Shown here: piece by piece, positions 34,261 to 43,052 of the stretch
Position numbering within the stretch: the first letter of the stretch is position 1
How the letters are laid out: each line of letters begins with the position of its first letter
Assembly: GCA_019894975.1 (NCBI GenBank)
Contig: JAGXNO010000004.1
Coordinates: 1-64,000 of the forward strand
Length of the DNA: 64,000 bases
Direction: 5' to 3'
Origin: Promethearchaeota archaeon
GTDB lineage: Archaea > Asgardarchaeota > Lokiarchaeia > Sigyniarchaeales > SOKP01
The notes under the pieces: generated by a model
The model's input: the letters and a program-made list of their open reading frames with translations, nothing else
The model's database searches: none
Told to the model about the DNA's origin: nothing
Translations under genes and position numbers: made by a program

Positions 34261-35508
34261 TTATTGAGGAAAAAGTTTTACTTTAACTAAATCTCCTTTT
34301 TTCAAACCTTCTCGATAGGGAGGAATTTCAACTATTCCATCTGAAAACGTGAGTGAACTTATAACCCCAGATCCCTTCAATTTAACTGGTTTTGCGATCA
34401 ATTCATTCTGAGTTTTTTCAATAATTACTCTTAAATAGTGAAGATATCCAAGACTCGAAACAGGAACATCTTTACTAATCTTTGCTATAACTTCATGACG
34501 AGGATCAAGAATTAGGCAGCCTAGCATTTTTCTTATAACAATTCCTGTAATTTTTAAGAAAGATACATAAGCGGCTACGGGAGTACCTGGTAAGCAGAAT
34601 ATTAAAGTATTATTTAAAATCCCAATTAGAATAGGTGCCCCAGGTCTCTGAGCAACTCCATGTATCAAAACTATTCCTGACTCATGAACAATTTCGGGAA
34701 GAAAATCTTTAGTTCCAACAGAGGTGCCACCTGTAAAGATTATTATGTCAGAATCTTCTGTAGCTTCGATTAATTTATTTTTGATGATATCCTTATCATC
34801 TTTCACGGTTTCACCTTTAACCACTTCCCCCCCATACAATGTAACCAATGCAGATATCATTGGAGTGTTGGAATTATAAATTTTCCCAGGTTTTAGTTTG
34901 GTTCCTGGTTCAATTAGTTCATCTCCAGATGAAAAAATACTTACTCTTGGTTTAGCTCGTACCTTTACCTTATCTAATCCTAAGGATGTTAGCAATGCAA
35001 TTTGCTCAGCATTTAACTCAACACCCTCGGTTAAAACTTGAGTTCCTTTTTTAATATCTTCTCCTTTCTTTGAAACATTTTTACCGGGAGGAAGAGATAT
35101 GTAAAGGCTTATTACATCATTTTCTATCTCTGTATCTTCAATTTTAATCACAGTATCTGCTCCTTTTGGGATGGGTGCTCCTGTAGAAATTCTTATCCCT
35201 TCACCGTTATTTAGATTAAGGTTTGAAAATTCACCAATTTCGATCTTACCACTTAGTTGGATTTTTTTTGGATTAGAAAGAGACGCATTAAATGAATCTT
35301 CAGCTTTAATAGCATAACCATCCATAGCTGATCGATCAAAAGGAGGAATATCTAGTTCACTTGTTATATTTGTAGCTAAAAATCGATTTAATACAGTGTT
35401 GACTTCGATTTCTTCAATGGGATTTATCTTTATATATGAAAAAACTAGTTCTAAAGTGTCTTCTAATGAAGTTAAATTAGCAAATCCTACTTTTCGAAGC
35501 TTTTCCAA
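34261..35508 (-). CDS. moeA: MoeA-type molybdopterin molybdenum (tungsten) transferase, copy 2
   Basis: Inserts molybdate or tungstate into adenylylated pterin. Domains in order: MoeA N and linker region (residues 1-170, with RSAMDGYAIKAED and GEGIRISTGAPIPKGADTVI), the MogA-like domain (VSIFSSGDEL; IIIFTGGTSVGTKDFL; FCLPGTPVAAYVS) and the C-terminal beta-barrel (about 340-415). At 415 residues it is full length. It differs from the other MoeA in the window, and archaea with tungsten enzymes often have two. The start is TTG, six bases after the upstream moaB stop, so it is translationally linked. Confidence 0.92.
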   Translation of the reverse strand: MEKLRKVGFANLTSLEDTLELVFSYIKINPIEEIEVNTVLNRFLATNITSELDIPPFDRSAMDGYAIKAEDSFNASLSNPKKIQLSGKIEIGEFSNLNLNNGEGIRISTGAPIPKGADTVIKIEDTEIENDVISLYISLPPGKNVSKKGEDIKKGTQVLTEGVELNAEQIALLTSLGLDKVKVRAKPRVSIFSSGDELIEPGTKLKPGKIYNSNTPMISALVTLYGGEVVKGETVKDDKDIIKNKLIEATEDSDIIIFTGGTSVGTKDFLPEIVHESGIVLIHGVAQRPGAPILIGILNNTLIFCLPGTPVAAYVSFLKITGIVIRKMLGCLILDPRHEVIAKISKDVPVSSLGYLHYLRVIIEKTQNELIAKPVKLKGSGVISSLTFSDGIVEIPPYREGLKKGDLVKVKLFPQ

Positions 35509-35514
35509 TAATTT

Positions 35515-36063
35515 TCACTCTTCCTTATTGATTAAATATTGAATATGACCTAATTCTGGAATAATGATACTTTTTAGAGCTAAAATTACCGCATTTGGCG
35601 AACCAGGTAATAAAAAGACGGTCTTATTTTTACTTTCACCGCTAAGAATACCCGCTGTTGCTCTAGATAACATAGCGGCGCTCCCAATTTCATTAAAAGA
35701 GAGATATCTAAATAATTCTCCAAAACCATCAAACTTTTTTTTTAGACTTGGTTCTAAGGTCTCGTATGTAATATCCTTAGGAGATAATCCTGTACCCCCA
35801 CTAAAAATTATAGAATCAATATTCTCATCTTTTATAACTCTAGTTAAAACTTCGTTTATATGTTCTTCTGAATCTGGAATAATTTCAGTGTAGATTAAAG
35901 CTATGGTTGGATCTTTTTTTAGTAAGAGCTTCACTTTTGAAATTGTTTTATCTGAACTCTTTTTCTCCGATATTATCTCATTGAACCTACTCGTACTTAC
36001 AACGATCAGGGCTATATTTATCTTTTTTGGAGCTTGTTGTTTATGTTCTTCATGAACTTTCAT
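35515..36063 (-). CDS. moaB: MoaB/MogA-type molybdopterin adenylyltransferase
   Basis: Adenylylates molybdopterin before metal insertion. The conserved sites are intact: NIALIVVSTSRF at the first strand, DSIIFSGGTGLSPKDITYE (GGTG and the acidic residue) and VFLLPGSPNAVILAL. At 182 residues it is typical of archaeal MoaB. It lies between the two moeA genes with gaps of 31 and 6 bases, part of the moa operon. A diverged paralogue is at 33.6 kb. Confidence 0.93.
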   Translation of the reverse strand: MKVHEEHKQQAPKKINIALIVVSTSRFNEIISEKKSSDKTISKVKLLLKKDPTIALIYTEIIPDSEEHINEVLTRVIKDENIDSIIFSGGTGLSPKDITYETLEPSLKKKFDGFGELFRYLSFNEIGSAAMLSRATAGILSGESKNKTVFLLPGSPNAVILALKSIIIPELGHIQYLINKEE

Positions 36064-36094
36064 TAATTTTCACATCCTATTTGATCCAATCTTT

Positions 36095-37324
36095 TTATTG
36101 GAAAAAATAAATCCTCCTTTTATCTCCTCTTTCTATGATCGATTCTAATTCCCCAATCTCAACATATCCATCTGCATAGAACATAGTACTTATTGCTTCT
36201 GAGCCAGTTTTAACTGGAAAAATCATCTGTTCCCCATCCTTTTCTTGAATTTTTACTGCCTTAAATTCATTTCGACCTACAGTACTATAAATTCTCTCCC
36301 CTACTGTCATAACCTTTGAAAATTTATCTTTTAAGGGAAATCCTGACATTTTTCTTAAAAAATTTTCTATAAATACATAGAAGCAACTTAATGCTGATGT
36401 TGGATAACCAGGTAAAATAAATATTAACTTTTCTTTTATCTTAGCAAAAATTATAGGCTTCCCTGGTTTGATTTTGACACCATGAATTAAAATCTCGATA
36501 TCTTCATATTCCTCAAGGACTTGGGGCCCTAAATCCCCTTCTCCTTTTGATGTACCCCCCGATACAATTATTATATCACTATTTTCTAAAGCCTTATTTA
36601 CAACTGATTTTAATTCTTCATAATTATCTTTTACTATACCTAAAAATTTGACATCTACACCCGTGTTTTCAATCGCTTTTTTTAACACTACTGAATTTAC
36701 ATCATAAATTTTACCAATTTCAAGATTTTTAATATCATGGGTTACAAGTTCATTTCCTGTGCTTAGAAGGGAAACTTTCGGACGTTTAAATACCCAAATA
36801 TTACTTATCCCTGAAGAAGCAAGGATACCAATTGTTGCCAAATTGATTAGTGTCCCTTCTTTAATAATGGTGTCATCCTTTTTTATATCGTGACCAATAT
36901 TGACTACATGGGTTCCTGGGGTTAGTGCCTTTGAAATTGAAATAGTATTTCCATCACTCTCAGTAAATTCCACCATAATAACAGCATTCGCATTTTCAGG
37001 TATTGCGGCTCCAGTAGCTACATATGAACACTGGCCTTTATTTATTTTTTTTTTAGGAATATCCCCAGCTCTAATAGTTTCTATTAACTCTAGTTTAATG
37101 AAATTGTCCTCTTCAGCTCCAAATGTATCTTCAGCAATTACCGCGAATCCATCCATCCGTGATTTTCGGAAATGGGGGACATCAATCTTGCTTTTAATAT
37201 TGCGGGAAATAATTCGATTATAACATTCATGGATATTAATTAATTCTTCCTCATTTTTCAAACTTGAAATAGAATCAAGTATTTCTTTAAATTCTTCTAC
37301 TTTAATAGTTCTTAGAAATTTCAT
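36095..37324 (-). CDS. moeA: MoeA-type molybdopterin molybdenum (tungsten) transferase, copy 1
   Basis: Second MoeA of the operon. RKSRMDGFAVIAED and GQCSYVATGAAIPENANAV mark the N-terminal region, VSLLSTGNEL and IIIVSGGTSKGEGDLGP the MogA-like domain, and FILPGYPTSALSCF the late loop. At 409 residues it is full length with the C-terminal beta-barrel (TMFYADGYVEIGE). The two copies may serve different metals (Mo versus W) or different pterin forms; that is inference. It follows moaE by 33 bases. Confidence 0.92.
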   Translation of the reverse strand: MKFLRTIKVEEFKEILDSISSLKNEEELINIHECYNRIISRNIKSKIDVPHFRKSRMDGFAVIAEDTFGAEEDNFIKLELIETIRAGDIPKKKINKGQCSYVATGAAIPENANAVIMVEFTESDGNTISISKALTPGTHVVNIGHDIKKDDTIIKEGTLINLATIGILASSGISNIWVFKRPKVSLLSTGNELVTHDIKNLEIGKIYDVNSVVLKKAIENTGVDVKFLGIVKDNYEELKSVVNKALENSDIIIVSGGTSKGEGDLGPQVLEEYEDIEILIHGVKIKPGKPIIFAKIKEKLIFILPGYPTSALSCFYVFIENFLRKMSGFPLKDKFSKVMTVGERIYSTVGRNEFKAVKIQEKDGEQMIFPVKTGSEAISTMFYADGYVEIGELESIIERGDKRRIYFFQ

Positions 37325-37357
37325 GATATAGCCAAATTATAATTAATTTAAAGCTTT

Positions 37358-37813
37358 TTAATGAACCCATTCAGATGATCCATCACTAAAATCCTCTCTC
37401 TTCCAAACAGCTATTTCCTTTTTATACATGTCGACTGCACTCCTAATCGCTTCAAATCCCTCCTCTCTATGCGCTGAAACTATAACAACGTATACCAAAT
37501 CTTCAGTTAATTCAAATTCCCCTTTTAGATGAATAATCCTAGCATCAATAATTCCTTTTTTTTGCTTTAGTTTATTACAAATCTTAGAAATACTCTCATT
37601 TGCCAACTCATCATACGCGTCAATCTTCATCTTTACAACAGGTTTGCCCTCTTTAGATGTGTTTCTCACAATCCCCGTAAAGGTATGAATTGATCCGGCT
37701 TCTATTATATTAGAATTTTCTTTTACAACTTTAATAATACTCTCCAGATCAATCTCTCCCTTAGAATAAATTCCCGATTTAATACTCTTAGATTTATCAA
37801 TACCTTGCATCAT
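37358..37813 (-). CDS. moaE: Molybdopterin synthase large subunit MoaE
   Basis: With MoaD it converts cyclic pyranopterin monophosphate into molybdopterin. Family marks: GSIHTFTGIVRNTSKEGKPV, IIHLKGEFELTEDLVYVVIVSAHREEGFEAI and the lysine-containing IAVWKREDFSDGSSEWVH close to the active site. The usual YEAY-x-x-MA is DAYDELAN here, a mild divergence. The N-terminus is about 25 residues longer than usual. The start is four bases from the moaD stop, and the GGAGGATGA that encodes the MoaD Gly-Gly and stop sits at ribosome-site distance. Confidence 0.92.
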   Translation of the reverse strand: MMQGIDKSKSIKSGIYSKGEIDLESIIKVVKENSNIIEAGSIHTFTGIVRNTSKEGKPVVKMKIDAYDELANESISKICNKLKQKKGIIDARIIHLKGEFELTEDLVYVVIVSAHREEGFEAIRSAVDMYKKEIAVWKREDFSDGSSEWVH

Positions 37814-37816
37814 GTA

Positions 37817-38101
37817 TCATCCTCCGGACACTGGCATTAAAAAAGCAATTGTGTCTCCATCATTTAATTTAACTATTGACGGATTTTTTTCATGGATCGC
37901 CTGATTATTTATTATTGTTGAAATTAAACTATGTATTTTTTGAGCATCTTCGTCCCAAATTAAATTCTGAATCTTTTTTCCATATTTTTCAATTAATAAA
38001 TCAATTAAATCCTTCAGATGGTCTTTTGAAAATTCAAATTTCTCTTTTTCTTTCTCGGTAATGTCTTTAAATTCTGCAAAATATAAAACTTCAACAATCA
38101 T
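37817..38101 (-). CDS. moaD: Molybdopterin synthase sulfur-carrier subunit MoaD
   Basis: Ubiquitin-fold sulfur carrier whose C-terminal Gly-Gly (NDGDTIAFLMPVSGG) is thiocarboxylated and inserts into MoaE. I take the ATG at 38101 (MIVEVLYFAEFKDI) as start because it gives the usual MoaD N-terminus; a TTG at 38131 overlapping the moaA stop would add ten residues. The two final Gly codons GGA GGA with the stop TGA form GGAGGATGA, which doubles as a ribosome site for moaE. No dedicated E1-like MoeB is in the window. Confidence 0.92.
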   Translation of the reverse strand: MIVEVLYFAEFKDITEKEKEKFEFSKDHLKDLIDLLIEKYGKKIQNLIWDEDAQKIHSLISTIINNQAIHEKNPSIVKLNDGDTIAFLMPVSGG

Positions 38102-38127
38102 TTTTCTCAATAATTTAAGGGGAATTC

Positions 38128-39045
38128 TCAATAAAATGGTTCTCTGGAATCTACTACTTGTTTAACTATTTGTTCATATTTTGATAGGGATTGATGATTT
38201 CGGAGAGCTTCTTTAATATTTTTCCCAAGATCAGATCGATACAGACATCCAAATAAATTCCCATCGCACCCAACTCTTAATTTTGTACAACCCATGCAAA
38301 ATTCATGACTAGGAGTAATTGTCTCAACTACCGCGGAATTTGGTAGGATAAACACTTTTCGATTTTGCATTGATCCTCTTATAATTGTTTTGGTTGCTCT
38401 TGATTCAAGATCCTTAATAATTGGGCTCAAATCTAAATGATGTTTGGCATAGAAATCCCCGTTTCCACCTAAGACATCCGAAACTTCATGTAATTCGATT
38501 AATTGCAAAATAAAACCATTTTTTGCACAGAAATTTAAAATATCTTCGAATTCAGTATCATTTAAACCCTTCATAAGCACATAATTTAATTTAATTGGAT
38601 CAAGTCCAACCGTTTTAGCTTTTTCTAAACCTTCTAAAACTTGGTCAAGAGTATCTACACCATATATTTTCCTATAAACTTTAGGTTTAAGTGATCCTAA
38701 AGAAACATTAATTCGATTTAAACCAGCTTTATACAATTCTTCAGCTTTTTCAGATAAAAGTAATCCATTTGTTGTTAAGGAGATATCTTTATAAAGGTTC
38801 AACTCTGAAACATTTTTTATTATTTCTACGATTTCTTCTCGGCATAAGGGTTCCCCTCCAGTGAATTTAATCTTAGTGACATCTAGTATTTCTGCTAATA
38901 TCTTGCATAATTTTGTAATCTCTTCAACACTAAGCTCATTTGTTTTGCTATATCCTTCACTATCACAATAGAGGCACGAGTATTGACATTTTGAAGTTAT
39001 TGAAAACCTAATATGCTTTATCTTTCTATTGAAGTTATCTTTCAT
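38128..39045 (-). CDS. moaA: GTP 3',8-cyclase MoaA (radical SAM)
   Basis: First step of molybdopterin synthesis, rearranging GTP to 3',8-cyclo-GTP. The radical-SAM Cys motif is SKCQYSCLYC (C-x3-C-x2-C) near residue 18, KFTGGEPLCREEIVE is the SAM-binding GGEP, and the second 4Fe-4S site is CMGCTKLRVGCDGNLFGC near the C-terminus. The protein ends DSREPFY and so lacks the C-terminal Gly-Gly that is important in the well-studied bacterial enzymes; at 305 residues it is also a little short. It follows moaC by 11 bases. Confidence 0.93.
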   Translation of the reverse strand: MKDNFNRKIKHIRFSITSKCQYSCLYCDSEGYSKTNELSVEEITKLCKILAEILDVTKIKFTGGEPLCREEIVEIIKNVSELNLYKDISLTTNGLLLSEKAEELYKAGLNRINVSLGSLKPKVYRKIYGVDTLDQVLEGLEKAKTVGLDPIKLNYVLMKGLNDTEFEDILNFCAKNGFILQLIELHEVSDVLGGNGDFYAKHHLDLSPIIKDLESRATKTIIRGSMQNRKVFILPNSAVVETITPSHEFCMGCTKLRVGCDGNLFGCLYRSDLGKNIKEALRNHQSLSKYEQIVKQVVDSREPFY

Positions 39046-39056
39046 ATGATTATACT

Positions 39057-39485
39057 TTATTCTTTTACTTTACTCTCAACTTTTATATCGAAGATTTCTG
39101 TAGAGGGGTATTGACCACCTTCATCCTTTTCATACATCTTTACTACATCCCAAATATTTAATAAAGCAATCCCCACCCCTGTTAAGGCCTCCATCTCAAC
39201 ACCTGTCTTAGAGAAACTTTTAACTTTGCAGGAAACCTTTATAATCGTGTCATTTTCAATTTCAAAGTCTATATCAATATTCTCAATTGGAATCGGATGA
39301 CAAAATGGAATTAAATTAGGGACAATTTTAACGGCATTAAAAGCAGCCACTTTAGCTATAGTAAAAACATCTCCCTTCTTAACCTGATTATTCTTCACTC
39401 TTTCAAGGGTACTTTTCCTTAGTTTTATTCTTCCAGAGGCGGTTGCAATCCTTGTAATTGTCTCTTTACCAGATATATCAATCAT
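39057..39485 (-). CDS. moaC: Cyclic pyranopterin monophosphate synthase MoaC
   Basis: Second step of cofactor synthesis, from 3',8-cyclo-GTP to cPMP. Conserved blocks are AFNAVKIVPNLIPFCHPIPI (the LIPxCHP signature) and FSKTGVEMEALTGVGIALLNIWDVVK, followed by KDEGGQYP. At 142 residues it is standard for archaea. It is the first gene of the moa operon, which runs moaC, moaA, moaD, moaE, moeA, moaB, moeA, moaD relic, moaB paralogue. A ModE-like palindrome lies 52 bases upstream of the ATG. Confidence 0.94.
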   Translation of the reverse strand: MIDISGKETITRIATASGRIKLRKSTLERVKNNQVKKGDVFTIAKVAAFNAVKIVPNLIPFCHPIPIENIDIDFEIENDTIIKVSCKVKSFSKTGVEMEALTGVGIALLNIWDVVKMYEKDEGGQYPSTEIFDIKVESKVKE

Positions 39486-39536
39486 TATGGGTATACTATT
39501 ATTATTGTCATTTAGGTAAGTTTAGGGTAGTTTTTA

Positions 39537-39564
39537 AGCGTTATGAATTAAAGAATACAACGAA
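39537..39564 (-). promoter_or_regulatory. ModE-like operator of the moa operon
   Basis: AGCGTTAT (39537-39544), a 12-base spacer, then ACAACGAA (39557-39564). The core CGTTAT-N12-ACAACG differs at one base from the perfect CGTTAT-N12-ATAACG palindrome in front of tupA. The distance to the moaC ATG is 52 bases, against 55 for tupA. A weak TATA-like CTTTAAG lies just beyond it on the minus strand, so the site would overlap the transcription start and suit repression. Confidence 0.65.
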
Positions 39565-39740
39565 AACTTAAAGAGCTTAATAGTCCAAATTATTAATTTT
39601 TTAATTTGATTAATAATTCACAATAGTTTTTATATCTATGAAAAGAGAATCTAAATCTATTAAGAATTTGTGATAATAAACCTCGATTAAATCTCACTTT
39701 TTTCAATCTATAAGCCATTATTTGCTACTAATGAAATAAA

Positions 39741-39762
39741 AGTCTAAGACTAGTCTAAGACT
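39741..39762. promoter_or_regulatory. Two tandem copies of an 11-base palindrome
   Basis: AGTCTAAGACT occurs twice head to tail without a spacer (39741-39751 and 39752-39762). Each unit is a perfect inverted repeat AGTCT-A-AGACT, and the 11-base period is about one helical turn. It lies about 25 bases upstream of a TATA-like element and about 90 bases before the small plus-strand gene, a good position for a transcription factor site. Confidence 0.5.
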
Positions 39763-39849
39763 CCAGTTAAAGTTTGCGTTATTAAACTATATATTAAACC
39801 TTAACAGTAATATAATTATAACAAAACAAAATAAAACGTGATAAAAAAA

Positions 39850-40047
39850 ATGACCCAAGTTTATGAAAAAGTAATGGAAGTTCCTGAAGTTGAAAAAATT
39901 AAAGTTGAAATTTCTGAAGAAAGTAAAATGGATGAATTACTTGGAGATTTGAATCCAAGATATTTTGAGGAAGTGATGGCTCCTGAAAATGCTCTTGATA
40001 AAGCTCATGCTGCAAGAATTTCCAATAATCTAATTAGACCTTTTTAG
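39850..40047 (+). CDS. Small acidic hypothetical protein (65 aa)
   Basis: MTQVYEKVMEVPEVEKIKVE is followed by an acidic stretch and ends KAHAARISNNLIRPF. A GTG 12 bases upstream would add MIKK. It is helical, without Cys or membrane segment, and no family is recognised. The upstream region has a TATA-like box and the tandem palindromes, and the gene is convergent with tupC, 65 bases apart. A short regulatory or chaperone-like protein tied to the metal-cofactor genes is possible but unproven. Confidence 0.6.
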   Translation: MTQVYEKVMEVPEVEKIKVEISEESKMDELLGDLNPRYFEEVMAPENALDKAHAARISNNLIRPF

Positions 40048-40112
40048 AAGGATTAAAAGTTTTTTTTGTAGTTTTCTCTTATACTTTTATTTCTAATTGT
40101 TACAATTTATCC

Positions 40113-41204
40113 TCATAATAGTTTAACATCTGTTGCCTTAAAGTTTATGAATACTTCAGATCCGATTTTTAATTCTAAATTCTCTTTTGAAAGTTCAGTT
40201 ATTGTTGTTAAAAATTTTTCTGATCCACATTTAACTATTACGTGACAAATATTTCCAAGATCTCGAATATTTTCTATATTTCCTTTAAAAGTATTCCTAT
40301 AACTTGTATTTTTTGGGGGAGTTTTGACGAGGCCAATACTTTCTGGACGGATACAGACTTTAACTTCACCTTCTTCTTGGTTCGAAGTAGTAATAGTTAA
40401 ATCATTAACTCGTACAAGTGTTAATCCCGTAGATTTATCTAATTCTGCAATTCCATATAATATATTCTCATATCCAACAAAAAGAGCTGTAAATTCATCT
40501 TTTGGGGCTGTGAAGATTTCACTAGGGATCCCTATTTGCGAAAACTGTCCATTAGTTAGTACTGCTATCCGATCGGCATATTTAATTGCTTCAATGGGGT
40601 CATGTGTACTCATTATAATAGTTTTTTCTTTATCTTGTTTAATTTTCATTATAAATTCTTCTAATAATTTAATATTAATAGGATCTAAATTAGCTGAAAC
40701 TTCATCTAACAAGTAAATCTCCGGTTCGAAAATGAAATTCATTGCAATTGCTACTCTTTGCATTTCCCCACCAGATAAAGCTCTCGCATTCTTATTTTCC
40801 ATCCCTTTTAATCCTGAAAAATCTATAATGGTATTAACAGCTTCTGAATATTCATTATACTTAATCCCACGTATTTTTAAACCATATGCTATATTATTGA
40901 ATACGGAAGTATTTCGGACTACCGGTTTTTGTCTAACAAATGAGAGATTTCTTCGAAAACTTATTTTTTTTTTTGGTGAAAATGTAGATATATCTTTTCC
41001 TTTGTAAATTATTTTCCCTTGTGTTGGTGATTCGAGTAAACCGAGAATTCTTAATAGCGTAGTTTTACCACTGCCATTAGGGCCTATTATAACAAAACAT
41101 TCACCTTTTTTGACGGAAAAACTGATATTAGAAAGGACTTTAACTGAGGTTTTATCTTCTTTATAATATTCTTTATGAAGATTTTCAATTTCAAGTAAAT
41201 CCAT
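40113..41204 (-). CDS. tupC: Tungstate ABC transporter ATP-binding protein TupC
   Basis: Energises oxyanion import. Walker A is GPNGSGKTT (about residues 39-47), the signature LSGGEMQRVAIAM, Walker B EIYLLDEVSANLD, and the H-loop STHD. The last 120 residues form a TOBE-type beta domain (VRVNDLTITTS; VCIRPESIGLV; ENIRDLGNICHVIV), which in ModC/TupC-like proteins binds the oxyanion and regulates transport. The start abuts the tupB stop with one base between, so tupA, tupB and tupC form one operon. Confidence 0.9.
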   Translation of the reverse strand: MDLLEIENLHKEYYKEDKTSVKVLSNISFSVKKGECFVIIGPNGSGKTTLLRILGLLESPTQGKIIYKGKDISTFSPKKKISFRRNLSFVRQKPVVRNTSVFNNIAYGLKIRGIKYNEYSEAVNTIIDFSGLKGMENKNARALSGGEMQRVAIAMNFIFEPEIYLLDEVSANLDPINIKLLEEFIMKIKQDKEKTIIMSTHDPIEAIKYADRIAVLTNGQFSQIGIPSEIFTAPKDEFTALFVGYENILYGIAELDKSTGLTLVRVNDLTITTSNQEEGEVKVCIRPESIGLVKTPPKNTSYRNTFKGNIENIRDLGNICHVIVKCGSEKFLTTITELSKENLELKIGSEVFINFKATDVKLL

Positions 41205-41205
41205 A

Positions 41206-41901
41206 TTAATCTCCTCTATTTTGTATAAGAGTTAAACCATAATTCACTATGAAAGCTATTGAAATAAGAATAATACCCAAAGCGATTGCCATTCCAAATT
41301 CACCCATTCGAGTTTGAAGTACAATAGAAGTTGTAAAAGTACGAGTTTCCCAGCGAATATTTCCCCCGACAATCATTACAGCACCTACTTCAGATATGGC
41401 TTGACCGAATGCTACTAAAAATCCCGCTATTATGGACTTTTTAGATTCTTTAATTAATTCCCACCAAAGTTGACGCTCATTAGCCCCTAATGAGAGTACA
41501 GTTTCCTTTAATACAGGATCAACACTTTCAATTGCAGCTTTTGCCGTACCAGTAATGATTGGGACAGCGAGGAGAAACTGAGCGACTATCATGGCACTTG
41601 TTGAGTAGAGTAATCCAAATGAGCCAAGAGGACCCGTTCTGGATAACATTAGAAATACAATTAAGCCCATTACTACAGGAGGAAATCCCATAAAGGTATT
41701 AATTAAATTACTTACTGTTTTCTTTCCACGAAACTCACGCAATCCAATATATGACCCAATTGGTAAAGCAAGCAATGCTGCAAGAAAAGTTGATGTCAGT
41801 GAAACTCGAAATGATACTTCTATAATCCCCCATAATTCGGGATCAAAAGTAACCATCAAGCGTAATGCTTCTAATATTCCCTCGATGATCTCATTTGCCA
41901 T
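41206..41901 (-). CDS. tupB: Tungstate ABC transporter permease TupB
   Basis: A five- to six-span permease of 231 residues. The conserved LREFRGKKTVSNLINTFMGFPPVVMGL and the cytoplasmic EAA-like loop KETVLSLGANERQLWWELIKESKKSIIAGFLVAFGQAISEVGA are present, the pattern of TupB. It lies between tupA (80 bases upstream) and tupC (one base downstream). Membrane-located. Confidence 0.92.
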   Translation of the reverse strand: MANEIIEGILEALRLMVTFDPELWGIIEVSFRVSLTSTFLAALLALPIGSYIGLREFRGKKTVSNLINTFMGFPPVVMGLIVFLMLSRTGPLGSFGLLYSTSAMIVAQFLLAVPIITGTAKAAIESVDPVLKETVLSLGANERQLWWELIKESKKSIIAGFLVAFGQAISEVGAVMIVGGNIRWETRTFTTSIVLQTRMGEFGMAIALGIILISIAFIVNYGLTLIQNRGD

Positions 41902-41981
41902 AGTAATTGAAATCTTATTATTCTTATTTATTTTAACAAATAAAAAAATGAATATTGGTCAAATGTACAATTTTTAATCAT

Positions 41982-42998
41982 TTAGATTGAAAGCCCTGAA
42001 AATTCGCTATGATAAGGTGCCCAAAAAGCAATTTCAGTATCTGTGGTGGGGCAGCTGTGAGTCTCATTGCATACTCCAAAAGCCGAATGAAATAAGACAG
42101 CATTATTCCTTTTATAATTATCAATCAATGCCTGACCATAGGGGGAAGTAAGGAAACCCACAAACCTACAAGCTGCTACGAATTTAACATGTGGATGTAA
42201 AATGGGATTGACAGGGATTGCTCCATAAGGATTAAGTAAAAAATCTTCCCCTAAAACTGATTCAGCTAAAAGATTCAATGCCGTATAAGTGTCATTGAAA
42301 GAAAGCCATGTTCCCCTATCGACTAGGGTATATCCTCTATCATCAGCATCATTATAAGCTATAAGCAAAGTATCTCCCATCCCCGCTCCAACATCCTTAT
42401 AATAGTTAGTACCCGAAGTACTTGGATCCCAACCTATTAGAACCCATAGACTCAATTCTTTTAAATGTGTTCCAGAGCTATCTCCTCTTGAATAAACTGT
42501 TGTATTAAGCCCTACTGTCATTCCTAATTTCAATTTGGTCATTACGGTTGTAACATTATCATCAGGTAGTAGATTAGCTGGATTTGATGAGTGGCCAACT
42601 ATTATAAAATCATTGTACATTACACATGCTCGATGAACTCCATATGGTATTTGACCACCACTATAGTTAACAAACGTATCTTCTCTTGATCTTGAATGAA
42701 CAAGAATAACGTCTGCGTCTCCGCTTTGACCATAAGCTATTGCCTGACCTGTACCTACTGACAACACTCTAATTTTAATACCTGTTTCTTGGGTAAACTT
42801 TGGAAGTAAATAATCTAATAAACCAGAATCATAAGTCGAAGTTGTAGTCGCTAAGGTTATTTGATTTGGATCTTGGGCATTCATGTAATCGATAACGAAA
42901 TATGTTCCCACTGATCCACCAGCGATTAGTATAAGTGCTAGAATGACCGCAGTTTTATGCTCGCCTAAGAATTGTTGCGTTGATCTTTTTGTTGACAT
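41982..42998 (-). CDS. tupA: Tungstate-binding protein TupA
   Basis: Extracytoplasmic receptor with high tungstate selectivity. The N-terminus has a hydrophobic anchor (TAVILALILIAGGSVGTYFV, residues about 16-35) without a lipobox Cys, so it is probably held in the membrane. TupA signatures follow: LATTTSTYDSGLLDYLLPKF, VGTGQAIAYGQSGDADVILV, VMYNDFIIVG, YSRGDSSGTHLKEL and GAGMGDTLLIAY with YTLVDRGTW. The TTTST and RGDSSGT blocks contact the oxyanion in known structures. It is first in the tup operon, with a ModE-like palindrome 55 bases upstream overlapping the expected transcription start. Confidence 0.95.
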   Translation of the reverse strand: MSTKRSTQQFLGEHKTAVILALILIAGGSVGTYFVIDYMNAQDPNQITLATTTSTYDSGLLDYLLPKFTQETGIKIRVLSVGTGQAIAYGQSGDADVILVHSRSREDTFVNYSGGQIPYGVHRACVMYNDFIIVGHSSNPANLLPDDNVTTVMTKLKLGMTVGLNTTVYSRGDSSGTHLKELSLWVLIGWDPSTSGTNYYKDVGAGMGDTLLIAYNDADDRGYTLVDRGTWLSFNDTYTALNLLAESVLGEDFLLNPYGAIPVNPILHPHVKFVAACRFVGFLTSPYGQALIDNYKRNNAVLFHSAFGVCNETHSCPTTDTEIAFWAPYHSEFSGLSI

Positions 42999-43052
42999 TT
43001 TTTATTCTTTTTTTTTAAATTTGATATTCTTTCAAATGATTACTCCCATATA

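Larger units (their letters stand above)
39486..39837. other. Divergent intergenic region between the moa operon and a small gene
   Basis: About 350 bases with no gene. It contains the ModE-like site (39537-39564) and a 10-base inverted repeat AATTATTAAT / ATTAATAATT (39588-39597 and 39609-39618). It also contains two tandem 11-base palindromes (39741-39762) and a TATA-like ACTATATATTAAA (about 39787-39799) that would serve the plus-strand small gene. Confidence 0.6.

Noticed and set aside
39588..39618. AATTATTAAT / ATTAATAATT inverted repeat as an operator
   Set aside because: It contains only A and T and may be chance in this base composition. It is mentioned only in the intergenic entry.
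40324..41007. Plus-strand frames opposite tupC
   Set aside because: They are antisense shadows of an ABC ATPase with complete motifs.
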